DNA from: an uncultured Eubacterium sp.
GTDB taxonomy: Bacteria; Bacillota; Clostridia; Lachnospirales; Lachnospiraceae
Reading direction: 5' to 3'
Length of the DNA stretch: 27,218 nucleotides
Assembly: GCF_934295145.1 (NCBI RefSeq)
Contig: NZ_CAKRAS010000039.1
Span: forward strand, 1-27,218
Positions within the stretch are counted from its first letter, which is position 1, and each line of letters starts with the position of its first letter. Under the pieces are notes generated by a model. That model worked only from the letters and a program-made list of their open reading frames with translations. It made no database searches and was not told the DNA's origin. Below, piece after piece: positions 15,204 through 22,558 of the stretch. The translations under genes and the position numbers were made by a program.

Positions 15204-15515
15204 ATGGCCAAAAAAGCGCTTGAAACTTTAACTGAATCTATGTTTTACGTCCTGATGGCTTTTTCACAGGGGGAAAAATGTGGTGTGGAAATCACCGATT
15301 TTATCCGGGAACTGACCAAAGACCGGGTTCACCTCGGACCGGCAACTCTGTACACGATTCTCGGAAAATTTGAACAGGAAAAACTGATTCACGAAACGGC
15401 AGTAGAAGGCCGCAAACGAACTTATGCACTGACGGAGAAGGGATTACAGATTTATCAGGCAGAAGTATTACGTCTGACACAGTGTCTGGCAGACGCAAAT
15501 AGTCTGATGAAATAA
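15204..15515 (+). CDS. PadR family transcriptional regulator
   Basis: A 103-residue winged-helix repressor. The PadR signature runs from LTESMFYVLMAFSQGEKCGVEI through the recognition region VHLGPATLYTILGKFEQEKLI to the wing GRKRTYALTEKGLQIY. The short C-terminal helix (residues 85-103) marks the small PadR-s2 type, which dimerises through it. GGAG lies 8 bases before the ATG. The next gene, 93 bases downstream, encodes a DUF2812 membrane protein, the usual partner of this type. An inverted repeat (AGCAATTC/GAATTGCT, 15543-15578) sits between them. Palindromes in its own promoter suggest autoregulation. The inducing ligand is unknown. Confidence 0.92.
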   Translation: MAKKALETLTESMFYVLMAFSQGEKCGVEITDFIRELTKDRVHLGPATLYTILGKFEQEKLIHETAVEGRKRTYALTEKGLQIYQAEVLRLTQCLADANSLMK

Positions 15516-15608
15516 TTCAGATCAAACAACCATAAGACTGACAGCAATTCTTATCAACATGTTCTTTCAGGAATTGCTTCGACATATTTGAGAGCGGAGG
15601 AAACTATA

Positions 15609-16279
15609 ATGAGTGAGGAGACTACAAAAAAGTATGGAAATACTGTCCATTTTCCTGGTATGACACAGAATACCTGGCATACTGGCTGGAAGAGCAGGCC
15701 TCCAAAGGGCTGATTTTAAGCAGCAATGGCTTTTTCGGTCCATTTATATCACTGAAAAAAAAGCAGCCGACACGTATGCGGTATCAGAGCATTTGCGCTC
15801 TGCCAAAGACAGATGATGTCGGTGGCATGGTAAGTCTGATTGAAGATATGGGCTGGCATCAGGTGTGTAATGCACGCATCACGGATATTTATGCCACAGA
15901 AGATATGAATGCTCCGGATCTGCACTCGGAAGCGGCTACAGAAATCATGGATATCAAGCGAATGCATCGCTTGATAATTTTAGACTATTTAACTTGTCTG
16001 CTTCTTTTTTGTGTAATTCCGGTTGTCCAGTGCTTCTATTACCATGATCCACTTGCTTATTATATTGTTGAAGCACTTACATTTTTTGTCTGGTTTACCT
16101 TTCGATATATTCGCAGACGCACAAGTTTCTCCAGACAAATACATCTTTTGAAAAAAAATATTCCGTTCTCGGAGCAAGATTATAACCGCTACAAAAGAAC
16201 CAAAAACTGGCAGCGTATCATTTTTATCATTATACTTGCCATTGAATTCCTTATCCCAAATGTATTTCATTGGATTTGA
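15609..16279 (+). pseudogene. DUF2812 membrane protein gene with frameshift in an A-run
   Basis: The ATG at 15609 with GGAGG upstream opens MSEETTKK, but the frame then stops at TGA about 100 bases on. The true DUF2812 frame (-1) reads KKVWKYCPFSWYDTEYLAYW, then LEEQASKGLILSSNGFFGPF, and continues without a stop through MRYQSICALP to 16279. The two frames join at a run of six A (15626-15631); one more A restores a single protein of about 223 residues. The N-terminal part is the DUF2812 domain. Three hydrophobic segments follow (LIILDYLTCLLLFCVIPVV, YYIVEALTFFVWFTF, IIFIIILAIEFLIPNVF). Function is unknown, and it is commonly paired with PadR. A base-calling error, slippage or a true null are all possible. 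Confidence 0.75.
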
Positions 16280-16299
16280 TACGTTGTTATATATAATAA

Positions 16300-16345
16300 A
16301 AGGAAGCAGATTAGCACTTTGATATATTTGCTAATATGCTTCCTT
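16300..16345 (+). terminator. Terminator-like hairpin after the DUF2812 gene
   Basis: AAGGAAGCA-G-ATTAGCA pairs with TGCTAAT-A-TGCTTCCTT, 16 pairs with one mismatch and a 12-base loop, followed by a pyrimidine-rich stretch (CTCTT). It lies 20 bases after the DUF2812 stop. Confidence 0.65.
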
Positions 16346-16451
16346 CTCTTAATCTCCATTCCAGCTTATTGCATCTGTTTCATCTACACATCATTTGATG
16401 TCTCTGAATATGTTTCAGAAATTGGCACTTTGAGGACTATGTTCCTTTCGG

Positions 16452-16853
16452 CTACGACAAAATTTTCCGTCCCTTCGCCGGTACTGCCCCTGCGGCCACC
16501 GCCGTCACCAGAAAGATCAGTCCCGTTGCCCAGTAACATGGTCCATAAGCAAAACTTCTGCCGGAGATTGTGATTATTCCGCCTACCAGACAGCCTGATA
16601 TAAAAATCGCGATACCGCTGTTCCATAAACAATAGGCCAGCGTCAGAATCGGTCGTTTCCATTTTCGCAAGCTGCCGTACAGCACCACGCCACCAAGCAG
16701 TGGGAACAGAAATGCAAGCCGCATCAACATGGAATACTCTCCATAGCTGAAATGTTCATAAATAATCGTTCCGATGATGCAGAAAGCCGTCACGCCTGCA
16801 TAGATGATCTGCATTTTTTTCCATTTATTCATATCCGATGTATACAATGTCAC
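16452..16853 (-). CDS. Small four-helix membrane protein, unknown function
   Basis: A 133-residue (GTG start at 16853) or 126-residue (ATG at 16832) integral membrane protein with four hydrophobic helices: around MQIIYAGVTAFCIIGTIIY, LMRLAFLFPLLGGVVLYG, ILTLAYCLWNSGIAIFISG, and YWATGLIFLVTAVAAGAV. I do not recognise a named family. GAGAGG lies only three bases from the GTG, well placed for a TTG at 16847, so the start is uncertain. It lies 36 bases after the beta-helix lipoprotein gene on the same strand and is likely the last gene of that operon, so it may serve the same envelope system. No terminator was identified after it. Confidence 0.7.
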   Translation of the reverse strand: MTLYTSDMNKWKKMQIIYAGVTAFCIIGTIIYEHFSYGEYSMLMRLAFLFPLLGGVVLYGSLRKWKRPILTLAYCLWNSGIAIFISGCLVGGIITISGRSFAYGPCYWATGLIFLVTAVAAGAVPAKGRKILS

Positions 16854-16889
16854 TTACCTCTCTTTCTGAAAAACTGTGTCCGTTTGTGG

Positions 16890-18875
16890 TCAAGATCCCG
16901 ACTGTCCGCTGCTATTGTTTTGACCCGGTCCGCCCTGACCTGGCTGTCCTCCAGGGCCTCCGTTTCCATTTCCGCCCGGACCGCCCTGTCCCGGATCAGT
17001 TCCATCCCCCGGCTGTCCCGATGGTGCATTACTATCTGATTGTCCGTTCTGGTCTGGCATCTGTCCATTCTGCATTTCTCCCGGCTGTCCGCCCTGACTC
17101 TGTCCGTTACTGTATACCAGGCTTGACAGGGTTACTTCTGTCGCTGTTTCACCTGTATTTAATGTATACGTTGCTCCTTCTTCCAAATCTGCACAGCTGA
17201 TGATTACGGAATTGTACTCTCTGGAAGGTGTAAAGCTGATCAGTTCCTTTCCATCCGCATCTGTCAGCGTGATCTCGCCACTCTGGGTATCATCCAGATT
17301 GATCAGCATGGATCCCTGACTGGAATCATCCCCGAAATTCTGTGCCATGCCGCTCATGCCTGCTGCCACAACCGTTCCTCCGGTGATCGTTGCCGTTCCG
17401 TTATAATCCATTGCACCATTTCCATCATTTGCCGGTCCTGTCACAAAAATTGTTCCTCCACTGACCGTCAGATCCCCGTTACTGTCAATACCATCACCAG
17501 TTGCATCAATGGTTATCTGTCCGCCGGAAATATTGATATAGGCATCTTCAGCCGCGGAAAATGGATCTCCGCCACCCGGCCCGTTACTGTTGCTGCTGTC
17601 ATTTCCACCGGCTGCGTTCAGTCCGTCATCGCTGGCTGTAATATCGATCACACCACCGGAAATATCTATTGTCTGTCCCTCCAGTCCTTCGTAGCACTGA
17701 CTGATGGTGATGGTTCCATCAGAAATATCTGTTGTGCTGTCTGCGTGAATACCGTCATCTCCGGTACTTAAATCAAATGTTCCTGCATTAATGTAAACAT
17801 CTCCGTTGGAGTGAATACTGTCATCAGCAGAATCAATGTGGTACGTTCCACCGTTGATCTGAAGTGCAGAAGTTGCCTTAATACCTTTCGTACTTGTATC
17901 CGAGTCAGACTCTGTCGTTTCCCCGTTATCTTGCATATTGCCAGGTCCCTTATCACCCATCGAATTTTTGCTCTGTACGTTGGCACTTCCACCACCGGCT
18001 GTAATCTCATAAGTACCATCATCCAGCTGAACCACATAAGAAGCTGAAATTCCATCGCCATCGGCATTCAGCGTAAAACTTCCGTTTGCCACATATACAA
18101 AACCTTTATTTTCATCATCCGCATTTTCGCTGTGGATCGCATCTCCACCGGAAGTAATGTCAAAGGTTCCGTCTGCAATGCGGACACTGTCTTTACCGGA
18201 AAGTCCCTGTTTTTCTGCAGAAATAGTATAAGTTCCTCCTGTCACCACCAGATCGTCCTTGCATACAATACCATGTGCTGCGGATGTCACATTTAACGTT
18301 CCTGTTCCGTTGATAGTCAGGTCACCTTTTGCAAAAATTGCGCCATCAATATTGCTGTCATCTTCTGTGGTAGTTCCATTGGAAACAACCGTATTTTCAC
18401 TGCCATCTGCCAGCGTCAAAAATACCTTATCTGCCTGTCTGACATACACTGCTGCGCCGCTCTCATTTGTAATGGATACATTGTCAAATACAAGCTGCAC
18501 TTTTTCGGAATCTTCCACATCAATCACAATACTTCCATTGCTCAAAGTACCGCTGATGAGATATGTTCCTTCACTTGTAATCGTCACCGTCTGCCCGTCA
18601 ATGGTCACTGCATCACTGTCACAGCTGCTGTTTTCATTATCCAGCGTGATCGCTGTGCATTCGGATTCATCATAGAACGCATCCAGATCCCGTTTCGTAA
18701 ACATGTCACTTGTATCCAGTAAACTTATCTTTCCCTGCGTACTATCCGCAGAATCTCCACTTTCCGCCTCTGCACTGGATTGTGTATTTGATGTATTGGT
18801 ACCGCAGCCAGCCATAATACCGGAAAGAGCCATCGTGCCGATCAGCATTGCAATCATGATTCTTCGTTTTTTCAT
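16890..18875 (-). CDS. Cthe_2159-type beta-helix carbohydrate-binding lipoprotein
   Basis: A 661-residue exported lipoprotein. Residues 1-24 are a lipoprotein signal (KKRR, hydrophobic core, IMAGC with Cys24). A Ser/Asp/Gln-rich linker follows. Then come many repeats of about 20-25 residues of the form GDLTINGTGTLNVTS, GTYTISAEKQGLSG, GTFDITSGGDAIHS and DDGIHADSTTDISDGTI, expected to form a right-handed parallel beta-helix. This is the DUF4353/Cthe_2159 pattern; the namesake from Clostridium thermocellum binds cellulose-like and acidic polysaccharides. The last 85 residues are a Gly/Pro/Gln/Asn-rich tail (GGPGGNGNGGPGG), perhaps wall-spanning. Acidic loops suggest Ca2+ binding. GGAGG precedes the ATG. 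It is the third gene after VTC and DUF4956. Confidence 0.88.
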   Translation of the reverse strand: MKKRRIMIAMLIGTMALSGIMAGCGTNTSNTQSSAEAESGDSADSTQGKISLLDTSDMFTKRDLDAFYDESECTAITLDNENSSCDSDAVTIDGQTVTITSEGTYLISGTLSNGSIVIDVEDSEKVQLVFDNVSITNESGAAVYVRQADKVFLTLADGSENTVVSNGTTTEDDSNIDGAIFAKGDLTINGTGTLNVTSAAHGIVCKDDLVVTGGTYTISAEKQGLSGKDSVRIADGTFDITSGGDAIHSENADDENKGFVYVANGSFTLNADGDGISASYVVQLDDGTYEITAGGGSANVQSKNSMGDKGPGNMQDNGETTESDSDTSTKGIKATSALQINGGTYHIDSADDSIHSNGDVYINAGTFDLSTGDDGIHADSTTDISDGTITISQCYEGLEGQTIDISGGVIDITASDDGLNAAGGNDSSNSNGPGGGDPFSAAEDAYINISGGQITIDATGDGIDSNGDLTVSGGTIFVTGPANDGNGAMDYNGTATITGGTVVAAGMSGMAQNFGDDSSQGSMLINLDDTQSGEITLTDADGKELISFTPSREYNSVIISCADLEEGATYTLNTGETATEVTLSSLVYSNGQSQGGQPGEMQNGQMPDQNGQSDSNAPSGQPGDGTDPGQGGPGGNGNGGPGGQPGQGGPGQNNSSGQSGS

Positions 18876-18965
18876 TTTTTCCTCCCGCGCTTATGCGCAC
18901 ACTCTATTTTCTGATTACACCTGATTTCTTCGTAAAACGTTCACTTCATTTATCAGATATTATTT

Positions 18966-19658
18966 CTATAGTAACTGGTTACCGACTTCCTGATTGGTCA
19001 TCATAATTTCCAGATTTCCATTGCGGCAGCGCAGTTCATCAATAAACTCTTTTTCCTTTGCAGGATCTTTTAACTTCACTTCATAGGTCAGCTTGAACAG
19101 GCTTCCCATGTTGGTTGTTTTTACCTTTACAAGGTTATTTTTCTCTGTGTACTGTTCCATCAGATCATCAAACACCTGTGTGTAATCCAGATCTTCCGGG
19201 ATGGTAATGATCAGCTGTTTTTCACTGATCTGGCGTCTGTCCCAAAGGTTTATATGTACGTAAGCCACCATGATCAGTGACAATACCAAGGTAAAAACGG
19301 CTGCATAACCAAGATATCCCATTCCTGTGATCAGTCCGGTTCCCATTGCGATAAAAATGGCTCCGATGTCTTTGGCACTTCCCGGAACGCTTCGAAAACG
19401 AACCAGGCTGAATGCTCCTGCCACAGCCACACCTGCACCGACATTTCCGTTTACCATCATGATGACCACGCATACTACAGCAGGTAAAATGGCAAGTGTC
19501 CGGACGAAACTTCCGTTATGCCGCGTTTTATAACTGTAGGCGCATGCGAGGACGATGCCGAGCACCAGTGACACCCCGATGCATAATAAAAACTGACTCA
19601 CCGGAATCACCGATGTGGTTGAGCTGTCAAAAATTCCCTGAAAAAATGTGTTTATCAT
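18966..19658 (-). CDS. DUF4956 membrane protein
   Basis: A 230-residue protein with about four N-terminal membrane helices (residues 20-140) and a soluble C-terminal domain of about 80 residues. Family marks are TRHNGSFVRTLAILPAVVCVVIMMVNGNVGAGVAVAGAFSLVRFRSVPGSAKDIGAIFIAMGTGL, read in overlapping pieces, with the very conserved AFSLVRFRS-PG core. The C-terminal part (LIITIPEDLDYTQVFDDLM ... YEVKLKD) resembles a small ferredoxin-like fold. Function is unknown. The family occurs almost always beside VTC-domain polyphosphate polymerases and often CotH proteins. Here it sits 25 bases after the VTC gene, with AAAGGAG before the ATG. A role in moving or sensing the VTC product across the membrane is inference. 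Confidence 0.9.
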   Translation of the reverse strand: MINTFFQGIFDSSTTSVIPVSQFLLCIGVSLVLGIVLACAYSYKTRHNGSFVRTLAILPAVVCVVIMMVNGNVGAGVAVAGAFSLVRFRSVPGSAKDIGAIFIAMGTGLITGMGYLGYAAVFTLVLSLIMVAYVHINLWDRRQISEKQLIITIPEDLDYTQVFDDLMEQYTEKNNLVKVKTTNMGSLFKLTYEVKLKDPAKEKEFIDELRCRNGNLEIMMTNQEVGNQLL

Positions 19659-19683
19659 ATCTGTTTTTCTCCTTTACTATCTC

Positions 19684-20409
19684 CTAACAATGCATACTGA
19701 TTCGTCTGTTTTGTCCCGCCTCCATCAATAAGGTTTTATAGGCGGTTCCGTACTTCGAAAATGAAGTGCGGTAAATGTGATGTTCTGTCAAAAAGTGATT
19801 AAGCCAAAGCGGCATTGCATGCCCGATCTTGATCTCCGTCAGCACCTGCCCCGGCTGTAAAAGTTCTCTGCCGTAAACCGGACTGCTTAAATTCAGATCT
19901 TCGGTTCGCCATAATATATGCTGGTCGAAAGTGATGCGGAGTTCATGATCGTCTTTGCCGTAAAAAGCTTCCCTTTCATAGGAAAGATACATCGCCGGCT
20001 GGATTTCCTGATACAGGCTCAATGCGTAATCCAGTTCCGAGCATATCTGACTGTGGGGGATTACATCTGCCCGCTGACACAGATACTGCATCGCATCCTC
20101 GTAGCTTGCGCTGATTCTGCGTTTGTACACAACCTTTTTGTATTTTTTCTTTGACTCGATAAAGGCGTTTGTTTCCGGGGTTGCCTGACCATAAGTCCGA
20201 AGACGAATTTTTTCTTTGTAAACGTGATTTTCTATGGAACGCCGGATCAGCAGATACTGTGGTGTGTCAAAATACAGGTTGCAAATGGTGCTTCTGCCAA
20301 AAGCATCTGCGATCATGTACTGCTTCATAACTTCCTTTAACTCAGATTGCTGTTCTAAAGTCAACATGTATTTATATTCATATCGTTTGAAAATTTTTTG
20401 TGCTTCCAT
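19684..20409 (-). CDS. VTC-domain polyphosphate polymerase
   Basis: A 241-residue soluble enzyme with the VTC (triphosphate tunnel metalloenzyme) fold, homologous to the catalytic domain of yeast Vtc4, which makes inorganic polyphosphate from ATP. Tunnel residues appear in place: KRYEYKYML at the N-terminus, YFDTP, KEKIRLRTYG with paired Arg, FIESKKKYKKVVYKRRI, LSYEREAF, LRITFD and VLTEIKIGHAMP with the late Glu and Lys. Nothing essential looks missing, so activity is plausible. It has no membrane segment and would depend on DUF4956 next door. AGGAGGG is 8 bases before the ATG. It is the first gene of the operon VTC - DUF4956 - beta-helix lipoprotein - small membrane protein. No clear -35/-10 pair was found in its 110-base leader. 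Confidence 0.9.
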   Translation of the reverse strand: MEAQKIFKRYEYKYMLTLEQQSELKEVMKQYMIADAFGRSTICNLYFDTPQYLLIRRSIENHVYKEKIRLRTYGQATPETNAFIESKKKYKKVVYKRRISASYEDAMQYLCQRADVIPHSQICSELDYALSLYQEIQPAMYLSYEREAFYGKDDHELRITFDQHILWRTEDLNLSSPVYGRELLQPGQVLTEIKIGHAMPLWLNHFLTEHHIYRTSFSKYGTAYKTLLMEAGQNRRISMHC

Positions 20410-20517
20410 TTGGTTTTGCCCTCCTTTTACAGAGAGTTTACAAAGAGAACCTTAATTGAACTTTAAAACGCTTAAAGTTTTTAAATTAGTTTCTTTTATG
20501 GCTAAACGGAAGGTTAT

Positions 20518-20588
20518 AAAAAGAGAGCAGGCTATTTTGTTCCGGCGGCTAACAATCGCCTGCCAGAAAAAAATAGCCTGCTCTCTTT
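20518..20588 (-). terminator. Strong intrinsic terminator of the sua5 unit
   Basis: AAAGAGAGCAGGCTATTTT and its complement form a stem of about 18 bp with a second hairpin (GGCGG/CGCC) in the loop. On the minus strand it ends in a T-tract. It lies 35 bases after the small membrane protein ORF and shields the VTC operon. Confidence 0.8.
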
Positions 20589-20622
20589 AATTTACGTTTT
20601 ATAACACATTCAATCGTATTAA

Positions 20623-20796
20623 CTACATCATACGATTTTCAAAATCTTGCAATTCATCTGAGTACCTTTTACTGGTCTCAATAACTTTTGGTTTATACTT
20701 TTCTTTTTTAGATTTCTCTAGCAGAAATGCAATTACACCAATAGCCGCAATGCATAAACCGATTAAAATTACAATGGTAAAATCATTTTCTCCCAC
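20623..20796 (-). CDS. Small single-pass membrane protein (57 aa)
   Basis: A short reading frame opening with GTG: a polar start (GENDF), one hydrophobic helix TIVILIGLCIAAIGVIAFLL (residues 7-26), then a basic and polar tail (EKSKKEKYKPKVIETSKRYS ... FENRMM). An in-frame stop lies just upstream, and only a weak GAGAG site precedes the GTG. I do not recognise the family. Support comes from the clean membrane-anchor layout, its place 36 bases after the phosphatase-like gene, and the strong terminator directly after it. Confidence 0.5.
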   Translation of the reverse strand: MGENDFTIVILIGLCIAAIGVIAFLLEKSKKEKYKPKVIETSKRYSDELQDFENRMM

Positions 20797-20832
20797 TACT
20801 CTCTCTTTTCTGTATTTGCATTATGCTAACTT

Positions 20833-21285
20833 TTAACTGTATTTTTCGTTTAATATTTCCGCCAGTTTATGTATCGAATTTGACAATGTCTCATAACAGA
20901 TTCCGTAAGTTACCAGTTCTGCTCCATATGGATCCAGAATCTCCAGTTCATCTCCGGTCAGATCTGTCAGTACTTCTACATTCTGTGCGCCTTCCATCTC
21001 CAGTACTTTTTCCTTTGATGCCTGATCAAAGGTCAGAATCAGCGTCGTTTCCCCAAAATCCGTTGATTCCAGCTGGCTGGAAGTATAATTTTCCAGTGTA
21101 ATACCGTTGCTGATCATGACCGCTTCCGCCTTCTGGTTCAGTGGCTCCGGAAAAAGCACCACAAAGCCTCTCGCCAGTATCTCCACCGGGAAGTTTAATA
21201 CTTCCCGCTGCAGAATGGCTGCAGCCATGGGTTCCCGGCAAATTGCACGTTTCCCCGCAAAGATTATCTTCTCTATTTTTTCCAA
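20833..21285 (-). CDS. Low-molecular-weight phosphotyrosine phosphatase homologue, nucleophile lost
   Basis: A 150-residue protein of LMW-PTP length and layout. Active members carry a P-loop of type FVCxGNxCRSPMA. Here it reads IIFAGKRAICREPMAAAIL (residues 7-25): the nucleophilic Cys is Gly11, the Gly-Asn turn is Arg-Ala, the Arg is kept (Arg17) and the following Ser is Glu18. The general-acid loop DPYG (canonical DPF/YG) remains. It is therefore probably catalytically inactive, perhaps a binding or regulatory protein. Start is TTG with AGGTG upstream. In Firmicutes, LMW-PTP or arginine-phosphatase genes often follow sua5, as here after 95 bases. The sequence is otherwise intact, which speaks for a selected function. 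Confidence 0.75.
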   Translation of the reverse strand: MEKIEKIIFAGKRAICREPMAAAILQREVLNFPVEILARGFVVLFPEPLNQKAEAVMISNGITLENYTSSQLESTDFGETTLILTFDQASKEKVLEMEGAQNVEVLTDLTGDELEILDPYGAELVTYGICYETLSNSIHKLAEILNEKYS

Positions 21286-21380
21286 ATTTTCACCTCATTA
21301 TTAATTTGAGCAAATACTCGTAGCTAATGTATACTACTCATTTTAATCACTAGCTGTTACACAGCTTTATCAGAAGCCTG

Positions 21381-22463
21381 TCAGACTTCGATCACTTGAT
21401 GTCCTGCTGCCTTTAGCAGACGGTTCATAATTGCATGCCCGATACGCGGTGTAGCAAAACTCTCGGAAAAGATCACATCCACATCCCGCTCATCAAAATC
21501 GCGCAAAATCGCATACAGATGCTGGGCAATGCTATCTTCGTTCTGACGGCTTCCGGTACTTTCAATCACATCTCCAAAATAGCGGGCACGAGTCTCATCG
21601 GTGCAAATGATACCGACTTTCTCTCCTTTTTGATGATGCTCCCGGGTCAATTCATTGATGCGCTGTACAACGGCATCTGCCTCACCGGATACGATGGTCA
21701 GATTTGCCTTCGGCGCATAGTGTCTGTACTTCATGCCCGGTGCTTTCGGGTGTACATTTGGATCTGCACTGGTAAATCCAGGATCGTCCCGCACTTCCCC
21801 GATTACTTCTGAAAGCATATCTTTTGTAATATAACCCGGGCGCAGGATCATCGGAATCTCTTCACTCAGATCAATAATAGTCGATTCAATGCCGATTCCC
21901 ACAGCGCCGCCATCCAGGATCATTGGGATCTTACCTTTCAGATCCTCATACACATGCTCGGCAAGTGTCGGGCTTGGTCTGCCTGAAGTATTTGCACTCG
22001 GTGCTGCGATATAACCACAGCTTTCACGGATCAATGCCAGTGCCGTCGGGTGCGATGGCATACGAACAGCCACGGTATCCAGACCGCCGGTTGTCTCATA
22101 AGGAACCGCATCACTCTTGCGAAAGATCATCGTTAATGGCCCTGGCCAGAATGCATCTGCCAGTGCCTTTGCCTGCGGCGGAATGTCCGCAGTGATTTTA
22201 TCCAGCGCCTCAAAATCAGCAATGTGTACGATCAGTGGATTGTCAGACGGACGCCCTTTTGCTGCATAAATTCGTTTCGCCCCTTCCGGCAGTAACGCGT
22301 CTGCTCCCAGTCCATAAACTGTCTCTGTCGGAAAGCCAACCAGTCCGCCTTCACAGATAATTTCGGCAGCTTCCCGTATAATACTCATATCCGGATGCAT
22401 GGCATCCACTTTTTTTACCTGTGTAATAATTGTCTTTTTTTCATCTAAAATATTTGTATTCAT
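21381..22463 (-). CDS. sua5: L-threonylcarbamoyladenylate synthase (Sua5 type)
   Basis: A 360-residue enzyme that makes threonylcarbamoyl-AMP from threonine, bicarbonate and ATP, the first step of t6A37 modification of ANN-decoding tRNAs. The YrdC domain (about 25-215) shows GGLVGFPTETVYGLGADA, AKGRPSDNPLIVHI, GPLTMIFRK, SANTSGRPSPT and GIESTIIDLS. The C-terminal Sua5 domain (about 230-360) includes PGMKYRHYAPKA. Both domains are complete. Start: the ATG at 22463 lies 7 bases after a -10 box (TATACT), which would make a leaderless mRNA. The earlier GTG at 22502 would lie upstream of that promoter. No ribosome binding site precedes the ATG. Confidence 0.92.
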   Translation of the reverse strand: MNTNILDEKKTIITQVKKVDAMHPDMSIIREAAEIICEGGLVGFPTETVYGLGADALLPEGAKRIYAAKGRPSDNPLIVHIADFEALDKITADIPPQAKALADAFWPGPLTMIFRKSDAVPYETTGGLDTVAVRMPSHPTALALIRESCGYIAAPSANTSGRPSPTLAEHVYEDLKGKIPMILDGGAVGIGIESTIIDLSEEIPMILRPGYITKDMLSEVIGEVRDDPGFTSADPNVHPKAPGMKYRHYAPKANLTIVSGEADAVVQRINELTREHHQKGEKVGIICTDETRARYFGDVIESTGSRQNEDSIAQHLYAILRDFDERDVDVIFSESFATPRIGHAIMNRLLKAAGHQVIEV

Positions 22464-22470
22464 GCAAAAC

Positions 22471-22499
22471 AGTATACCACAAAAGATTTTACTTGTCAG
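22471..22499 (-). promoter_or_regulatory. sua5 promoter (leaderless start)
   Basis: Minus-strand CTGACA (22494-22499), 17-base spacer, TATACT (22471-22476). Transcription would begin at or next to the A of the ATG at 22463. The -35 overlaps that of the divergent galM promoter. Confidence 0.65.
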
Positions 22500-22522
22500 C
22501 ACCTGTCACCTGCGAGTATACT
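22493..22522 (+). promoter_or_regulatory. Promoter of the galM operon
   Basis: TTGTCA (22493-22498), 18-base spacer, TATACT (22517-22522). The -35 shares five bases with the sua5 -35 on the other strand. The galM leader is about 30 bases. Confidence 0.65.
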
Positions 22523-22558
22523 ATAGTATATTTATGAAGAAAGAATGAGGGTTTTGAA

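Noticed and set aside
15776..16279. A separate intact DUF2812 gene starting at the ATG at 15776
   Set aside because: No ribosome binding site precedes it, and the same frame continues upstream with clear DUF2812 sequence to 15626, so it is the distal part of a frameshifted gene.
16890..17140. Collagen-like surface protein gene, from the Gly/Pro-rich stretch
   Set aside because: The GGPGG stretch lacks regular Gly-X-Y triplets and is the C-terminal tail of the beta-helix lipoprotein.
22464..22502. Sua5 start at the GTG at 22502
   Set aside because: It lies upstream of the best promoter for the gene, adds 13 residues not typical of the family, and has no better ribosome binding site.
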